This document shows positions 57,469 through 64,000 of a stretch of DNA of 64,000 nucleotides, one piece after another. Positions within the stretch are counted from its first letter, which is position 1; the number at the start of each line of letters is the position of its first letter. The notes beneath the pieces were generated by a model. The model did no database searches, was not told the DNA's origin, and saw only the letters and a program-made list of their open reading frames with translations. The DNA comes from Ramazzottius varieornatus (lineage: Eukaryota > Tardigrada > Eutardigrada > Parachela > Ramazzottiidae): assembly GCA_001949185.1 (NCBI GenBank), contig BDGG01000001.1, positions 5,509,527 through 5,573,526 on the forward strand. The letters run 5' to 3'. A program made the translations under genes and the position numbers.

Positions 57469-58020
57469 GGTAAAACTAGCGGAGTTGCCCATGTAAGATC
57501 GCATGCAGGAGTTGTCTGCCCTGGTTCTCATCATCCGGTGATCAGACCCCGCCCTGCTCTAGTTCATCCGACAGGAGAAAACGTGTATCTACCTATGTAC
57601 TTGGTAAACACAGTGTACAGGAAAACAGAGCGGGTTTGTTGACTGTTGAGAGGCATTCGCTGGGAAGAGGGATGGTCGACACAATGCTAAAAAGCCTGTT
57701 TTGAAAAATCAGTTGATTTCATTCAATCAAGTTACGCTGCACATGCATATGTAGACATTTGAGGGTGGACAACTCCACCATCAGTGTTATTTTACTATGC
57801 AACTGACTGTAAGTAAAATCAATTATCGCTGACGAATTTCAATTATTTAAACTAAAGTTCCATTTCCTGTTATGGATCAATCAATCAAGCGGACACCAAC
57901 CCGCACAATTAAAAAGATTTTAATTATTAAAATCGATTTCCTATTATAATGGTTAAAATAACACTGTCCACCTCCACCATGCGATTTTGTCAATACATGG
58001 AAAACTCCGCTAGTTTTACC
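57469..58020. mobile_element. MITE family D (GGTAAAACTAGCGGAG ends)
   Basis: Inverted ends GGTAAAACTAGCGGAGTT on both sides enclose an AT-rich 552-bp body. It abuts family C copy 2. A solo end (GGTAAAACTAGCGGACTTG) is at 61056. Confidence 0.85.
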
Positions 58021-58022
58021 TT

Positions 58023-58368
58023 GTACGAGGTAAACGACATAATTCGGGCATAGTGGTTTTTCATTCGTAATTCGGGGATATTTTTACTCAGCTCCTGCTG
58101 CGCGTAGTGAACTGCTTCTTGTTTCGCGAGGTAGACTGATCCCTCTCTAGGAGGTTTCAATAGCTTTGAGAACAACAAAGCGTTGTGGATCACGGGAATT
58201 TGGCCTGGGAGAGACATGGGCTTGTCCAATGTTAAAAAGCCTAATGTTGTATCAACAGGAGTACGATGAGAGATGAATCAAGCGTTGACAATAATGTTAA
58301 AACTTTTCGCGTTGCCCGAATTGTGGTGCGAAAATCGAAATGCCCGAATTATGTCGTTTACCTCGTAC
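58023..58368. mobile_element. MITE family C, copy 2
   Basis: A 346-bp element with ends GTACGAGGTAAACGACATAA and exact mirror TCGTTTACCTCGTAC, near-identical in layout to the 55182-55526 copy. It is followed directly by family A copy 2. Confidence 0.9.
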
Positions 58369-58515
58369 CGTAAAGTATTAGGGTTCGACGCGCGTTCAAC
58401 CACGTGATGAGTCATCGTTGCCACTACTGCCGAGTATGATCTGCATCGTTGACTCTCACCCGGGCGTTATTTACTGTTCACATGGTCGAGTGCTCGTTGA
58501 ACTGTGAGCACTGTA
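58366..58515. mobile_element. MITE family A, copy 2
   Basis: Diverged relative of 19451-19610. The inner phrases CAACCACGTGATGAGTCATC and CTCACCCGGGCG and the right arm CACATGGTCGAGTGCTCG are shared. Confidence 0.75.
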
Positions 58516-59073
58516 GTCGGTGTAGTGCAGTCCTTGAATTCCAGAGTACGTCCAGCCATTTTGGTCCTTCTGGTGCAGCATACAACCATTCGTCCCTATT
58601 TTATGTTATGTAAAGGCTTCGTACTGATAGTCAGAACCAAGAAGCTTAGATTTTTTAACCCATACTACAGTGCACGATATAAGGTTTCAGAAATGGGCGG
58701 ACGCCTTTGATACCAGCAAGGAATCAAAATCAAATTTGATTCGCTGTGTCCACCTGGTTTCCGTTTGAAAGTTTGTTTTGCGGTAACTGTTTTTTGAAAG
58801 TTTGTTTTGCAGTAACTGTACTAAGTTATAACTGTTTAAAATTAAACCGACACGGTTGGTCGGCTCTGGTTTATGGGTCGACGGGGTCCGCACTGGCCAT
58901 TGTGTTCGAAAGTCGTCTAGTATTCTATAGTACAACGCTCTCAGGTCGGCCTCGATATCGGGTGGCCTTACTCTAGTTCTCCACAAGTATTTTCTATCGA
59001 TCAAATGAAAAAGCAAAGCTCTTCAAAAGAAAGCGGGATGCACTACAAGAACATGAAGGGGGTATTACACCGA

Positions 59074-59929
59074 TTAATGCTTCTTATCGTAAGTGTCCTT
59101 TCCTTTGTAGTTTCCAACGTACCTGCAAAACACAGTCCTACGTTATCGACTTCAATACGTAAAGTTTCCTCGACGTCAGTTGCCAGAAAGAGCGGAAGTT
59201 AACTTACCCGCTGTTTTCGTGTACGTCTTCTCTGCCAGAAATACCCTTGCCTTTGCCTTCCGCATCGAAGCGCTCCTTGTGCATACCTGTGTACTTCGTA
59301 GTATCGGAGAGGCGATTAACGCCGCCCACGTCGATCACGTCCTGCGGAAAGGAAAGCAGATTTCAGAGTGATATCGATGTTCGAAGAGAATAATACTATA
59401 AACATCAAACACTCAGCGCAGCGATCTGAAATTCGTAAAGAAACTTACAGTGGTTCCGGTGGTTCCTGGTCCAGTATTTCTGGTCAGTTTCGCCACCATC
59501 TTCTGAACCTCTCCGTTAGGGTCTTCTTTGTTGGCCTGAGCAGCCAGCTGGGCCAGCCATTGTTTGAACTGGTCAAAAGTCATAGTTTTGGCTGCGTTTC
59601 TACAAGAAAACATTTTTGCATCTTTCGTTTTTGTGGCAGAAAGGCAGACAAGTTCACTCACGAAAATCCGCTGCTAGGAAAAATGTTTTACGAAATTTTC
59701 AGGCGAAGTCTGCTCACCCGACCACTTTCTTGAAGGTAATACTGGTGTCGGTGGTTGTGATTTTCTTTCCGAGGACTTCGGCCTCCTTCAGCCACTTGTC
59801 TGCGTTCTTCAAAGCCATGTTATTTCCCGTGAAGGTCTTGTCGCCGAATTTGCCGTAGTTCTCGAACCCAGCCTTCAGCTGACCCATGGCACCGCCATCC
59901 ACGGAGCTCCAGTCGACACTTCCGGGCAT
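59074..59929 (-). CDS. TPPP: Tubulin polymerisation-promoting protein (TPPP, p25-alpha)
   Basis: Four exons (59929-59718, 59599-59449, 59341-59208, 59122-59074) join in phase to 181 residues. The p25-alpha domain is visible: [54 protein letters not shown], then the conserved C-terminal core [24 protein letters not shown] and [16 protein letters not shown]. This matches the short TPPP3-like form that lacks the N-terminal extension of vertebrate TPPP1. The family bundles microtubules and in many lineages is tied to cilia. The start MPGSVDW is the only ATG before the domain. Confidence 0.93.
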
Positions 59930-59934
59930 TCTCG

Positions 59935-61530
59935 GTTAGTAGGTGGAAGTATGGAGTAGGACGAAAATTTTAGTATATTGCAAAGTTTTTTTCCAAAACC
60001 ATTTGATGTTAAAAAGCGAGAGACAGAAAATGTGGAATACCTGCACAGGATGCCGTGGCAACGTGCTCGTTGAGGCAAGTTGTGCGGACTGCAGGATCAA
60101 GAAAGTGAGCTATTGTTGTAACACCAAGTTCCACTCCTTCCCGGAAGTGTCTGGGAGTGCTTTCTTGACGCAACTTTGCGCAGACTATAGTGTATCTTGG
60201 GTAAATGGTCGGCCTGTGGTATGGCACGTGCTAATACCCTGTTGCAACTTACCGCGCTTACTGTAGAGACGGCGAGCCAAAACAATGGGAATATATTAGC
60301 TTGCCGATACCGTACTACTGTAGCAAGGTATGGCTTAGAAAATCCTGTACTTAGTGCTGCAAAACAATGTCACGTTTCCTCCAAGGAACTCAAAATCATA
60401 GCCAACAAAGATAGCTAAGGTGTCATTCGTTGGATGTTCGTGCTTGCAGATAAACCGGCACATAACATAATAATTAACTAATAATTAACCTAGCTTTCAC
60501 TGATGAGACCTGCCCCTTTTTGCAGGACAGACGGCATCCTGTACAGCTCCTGTGTTTCGCAGGACCAGTTCTAGTCCCTGCTAGGCTGTTACTTTATGTC
60601 GGATACACAAAAATTGTCGACCATCCGCATCGACATCCCGGAAAGATGTTGGCATACAAGAGCGCCAACGTTACAGGAGCCCTTCGAGGACGCTGTTGTA
60701 AATTTCTGTTTATACCTTTGTCCAGCTTGTCTCCCTGCCAGGCGGTCCATTTTTTTACGTGATGGTTACCACCGGTGGTCAATACTCCAATATACATTTG
60801 CTGAGTGCAGCCCTGAGCGAGCTATTGATATATGCCGCGTACCCGGAGGAGCTTGCGAACCGTCCTTGAACATACCGCTATCTCGACAATGTCAGCAATC
60901 CATGCAACAACGATTCTGTTTCTTACGCACTACAAGCAATGAGAAAATTTCATGAAAGCGCGTTCCTATAAATATTTCCAGAACCGAACCTATCGTCAAC
61001 ATCCCAAGTACGCACTGAGCGTCCCATTTCGATACTTTTTAGAGTTGAGCCACGAGGTAAAACTAGCGGACTTGACAATGCAAATTCGCATGGCGAAGTT
61101 GTCAGCTTTCAGGCCGCGCGGTGGCGACACTTCCTATAGCCCCACCTGCCGCAACTATGAAAAGTGACACAAACGCCTTTGGCGGCTCGCTGGAAAATTT
61201 TCCCACTGCCTTTTTAACAGTGGAGAAACCTGTCTTCCTGTTAGACCCGATAAGAAACTTCTTATATTCTCCTTAGCTTCTGGATCGGTACGGTGAGATT
61301 CCACAAGATTTTTCGCTATCCAATGAACCGAAAAGCAAGCAAAACGGCTTAGTAACTCGATAAATCCGACGCTGACAACTCGCCGTGCAATTTGCATTGA
61401 CAAGTCCGCTCCGTTCTCCTCATAATGCTTGTAGCGTTCGGGGTTTTGTCTGTGTGAGACCTTGCACGCCATTGCGCAAGCTCTGGACACTTCTTGCAAC
61501 AAGGCGAACACAACCCAGCAATAGGAACAG
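59935..61530. other. Upstream of TPPP; no gene supported
   Basis: The helical-looking minus-strand frame at 61155-61511 (118 codons) has no known domain; it could be an exon but lacks clear partners. A solo family D end lies at 61056-61095. Confidence 0.35.
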
Positions 61531-61531
61531 T

Positions 61532-61693
61532 GTACACGACCCTGGCCTAATTACCGGTTGGACCAAATTTCCGGCCACCGGCCGAATGCGGCAGCAGCCA
61601 GCAAAACTGATCAATCAATCAAAACGCGGTCGCTTTCGGCCGGTGGCTGGAAATTCTGTCCAGGCCGGTAGTTGGGCCAGGCGCGTGCACTGG
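61532..61693. mobile_element. MITE family F (GTACACGA...GTGCAC ends)
   Basis: Left arm GTACACGACCCTGGCCTAAT then TTTCCGGCCACCGGCCGAA; right arm mirrored to GCGCGTGCAC. About 160 bp with long imperfect inverted repeats. Confidence 0.75.
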
Positions 61694-61851
61694 TAGAAGG
61701 ACCTTGCACGGCGCGATGCGGGCAGTCGAGATCAAGCCCTCTGGAACTTGAGTAACACTATTTTGGTGCAGGGTGTGGTACCCGGGCGGAAAGTATTCCA
61801 GGTTTGTGGAATTAAGATGAGTTTATCAGGCTTAAACTTCGATTTGAACCT

Positions 61852-62325
61852 GTACACGCTCGACGAGATATTATGGGCCAGTAAAAATTACGGGCCACGC
61901 CAGGCCCTTTCGCTACGGCGGCACCGGCAGGTGATTCTTGCTACAAGTAAAACCAACATCGAGGCTGCTCTGATGTACGTAAGTGCTGGATATTGGGCCG
62001 AGGAGTTAACTTAAAGCTTGTCATATTTATTATAGCGTTTAGGTCTCCATTTTACCGGAACACTCAGATCTTCAATAGTTCAAGCTATTTCAGAGCTTCT
62101 CCGAGAGAAAGTCGAATATCAATCGACAGCAGCGTTGAAGCGTAAGAGTAAAACAGATGATCAGTTGATGGCCACTGTCCATGACAGTTTTCTACGGCTG
62201 AATTTTACTGCGTTACGTCATTTGTCCGATTTCTGTTTCTGACTTCCATACAAATTGTAAATTTGCCGTCTTTTCCGCCTGGCCCGTAGTTTTTACTGGC
62301 CCATGATATCTCGTCGTTCGTGTAC
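61852..62325. mobile_element. MITE family B, long copy
   Basis: Inverted ends GTACACGCTCGACGAGATAT and GTACACGAACGACGAGATAT (reading inward on each strand), both followed by the shared block GGGCCAGTAAAAA. A 474-bp body, longer than the 172-bp copy in the Slo-like gene. Confidence 0.88.
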
Positions 62326-62329
62326 ATGT

Positions 62330-63605
62330 GGAGCTACATGTGGAGAACTACCAAAGTTCCATCGGATCAAACTGTGACTTTGATCGGCGCGAGTTCGATC
62401 GCAGCAAACTGGTAAAGACGGTCAGAGTGGAACGATACTTTAGATTACCGTTCCATCCTGTTACGGTGTGGGAAATGCGTCCTGTTCGGTACCCCATCTG
62501 GATTTGTCATTTCGGCTTTGTCATTTGAGGGAACTTCGACAATTTTTTTCCAGTTTTCCGAAAAGATCTTGCATCTCCGACAGTGCTTAAAAATTAGCCC
62601 AAGGACTGAGCAAGACGAAAAGCGGTTGTAAGTACAAACTCTTGGTTTAGAATACACTTTGCAATTTTTTTCCATGAGGAGAGGTTTCCCGGCAAAATGG
62701 TCAAAGTCGACGATATTAATTCATTTTCAAAGTTAGTTTGAACTTCTTGCGATCTATTCTGATTTCAATGAGAACCTAGGTAGTTATAACCAGGTTAAGA
62801 TCAAATGGAGGTTGGGTTCTCAAACGGAGTTCCAGAGAACCTGTTTCATTCGTTGCGAGAAGTCTTCCTCACCGGAATTCACGCCAATCAACTTTTTCAC
62901 CCCTGGTCTCAACGCCTACAGATGAACTATAACTCTTTGAGAAGAGCTTGAAAAGTTAAATAAAATCTGTGAAGGACCGAAAAGAGAACCAGCACTTTGA
63001 ATTTAAGTTCCAGGTGGTATTCACTTGGCGTACTCACCCTGTATTTTCACGCACAGGGCAAAACGTCGACGAGCCAGGGACGGTCAATGGTACCTGCTGG
63101 ATCACGGAGGGGCGATTCTGTGATGACGATAGTTTCCGTGTTCGAACGGCACACTCCCCAGCTGGACATGCCGTAAGAGTGTGAAAGAGAACTTCGTAAA
63201 TAAACTGCTGCGTTTCCGTGTGTTATTCTCTTCCAACTTGACGCACTGTGGACATTCCTTCTGATCGGATTCGTTCGTTTACTGATAAAACGGTTCGAGG
63301 ACTATCAATACCCCACATGCTGGAGAGCGTTACAAGTTACAGTATTGGTCGTTTCATCTCGGCAAAAGTAATCGCGATTGTAAAGAAGCACAGAAACAGT
63401 GCGATTCAACAATTTGAAAATTGGAAATCAAAAGACCGTCAAATCCAACTGGGCGCGTACACCAAAACAAATACCGGCATACAGGTGAACGATTGAGCAT
63501 TAACAATAATACGACTTTAAACTAAACAAATATGACAGAAGATTCAAAAAAGGGGTGATTTTATCTGCGGGTCATCTGTACAGGAGCAGAGACGATCATA
63601 ACTGG
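62330..63605. other. No gene supported
   Basis: The frames 62969-63184 and 63248-63496 on the plus strand have neither domains nor splice partners. The region precedes the 3' end of the peflin gene. Confidence 0.35.
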
Positions 63606-63610
63606 CAAGA

Positions 63611-64000
63611 CTACTTCAGCCACTTCAGAAGGGTTTCTTCGAACGTCTTCCAGTGGCGCATACTGTCGCGCTTGTAATCTTTGTTCATAGCTCTGATGGA
63701 AGCTGTAAAAACAGGAAGCCTGATCATTCATGAGTCAAGGAGAGGTTGATTCATAAAGAAAGAAACTTCTGATCAATGTACCACAAGCATAGATGAATGC
63801 GTCGAGATTCATCTGCGCCGACGAAGATCCCTTCTTGCCAAAGCGAGCACATAGTTTCTTGCAGAAGTCTGTCGAGAGGTTGTAGCCCATCCCCACAAAC
63901 GCTTCGGAGATTTCGGTGTAGTTGATGGTGCCGGAGTGGTCTTTGTCGAAGTGATCGAAGACGGCGCGCCACTTGCGAATGTACTTCTTGAGCTCTCGGA
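63611..64000 (-). CDS. PEF1: Peflin-like penta-EF-hand protein, 3' end
   Basis: Two exons (64000-63782, running off the window, and 63702-63611) join in phase. RELKKYIRKWRAVFDHFDKD, then HSGTINYTEISEAFVGMGYN shows an EF-hand loop (DKDHSGTINYTE) in the layout of peflin EF3. LARFGKKGSSSAQMNLDAFI-type sequence follows, with the peflin-like ACASIRAMNKDYKRDS end instead of ALG-2's extra Ca loop. Penta-EF proteins dimerise; peflin pairs with ALG-2 at ER exit sites. The N-terminus is outside the window, so sorcin/grancalcin is not excluded. Confidence 0.75.

Noticed and set aside
1-64000. CRISPR arrays, operons or bacterial features
   Set aside because: Intron-bearing genes and animal protein families throughout; no regularly spaced repeats of CRISPR type.

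Overview
The window is eukaryotic and animal. Genes have many short introns (about 50-90 nt where resolved), canonical GT-AG sites (plus two GC-AG), and products that are animal-specific or pan-eukaryotic: a Slo-type channel, Fringe, TPPP, ABCF1, PAIP1, ENKD1, CDK20, TRAPPC6, NDUFC2, peflin. Gene density, short introns, a plant/bacterial-like UGT and many DNA-transposon remnants suit a small-genome protostome invertebrate. A tardigrade is plausible, but that is inference. One 427-nt run of N lies at 20053-20479.

Layout. 1-4.9 kb: two broken hAT-type transposons. 5-10.4 kb: transmembrane and other exon fragments that I could not assemble. 10.5-15.3 kb: two PIF/Harbinger elements in mirror orientation. 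15.5-17 kb: a KDZ-like fragment and degenerate repeats. 17-23 kb (minus): a complete 16-exon Slo-family gene, which I reassembled in phase across all introns (about 1176 residues). 23.7-30.1 kb: a saposin-B gene, a fringe gene and two decayed saposin-like loci. 31.3-32.5 kb: a secreted Cys-domain protein. 32.8-34.2 kb: UGT. 34.8-39 kb: ABCF1. 39.3-40.8 kb: PAIP1-like. 41.4-42.7 kb: NDUFC2 with a large Ser/Gly/Ala insertion. 43.4-45.1 kb: ENKD1. 45.7-46.6 kb: CDK20-like kinase. 47.2-47.9 kb: TRAPPC6. 48.4-50 kb: a secreted WAP-like protein. 51.4-52.2 kb: MID1IP1/Spot14-like. 52-58.5 kb: mostly repeats plus a small membrane-protein locus. 59-60 kb: TPPP. 63.6-64 kb: the 3' end of a peflin gene.

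The genes do not form one pathway, although two act around translation (ABCF1, PAIP1). The most striking item is the Slo-like channel. It is intact as a gene and keeps the RCK calcium-sensor framework, but its pore aligns without gaps to BK channels with the K+ selectivity filter replaced and two of the usual S4 arginines missing. The second theme is a set of small inverted-repeat elements (MITEs), most beginning and ending in GTAC, which sit in introns of many of these genes. A second, ~90-120 bp palindromic family occurs in introns of four positions across three genes.
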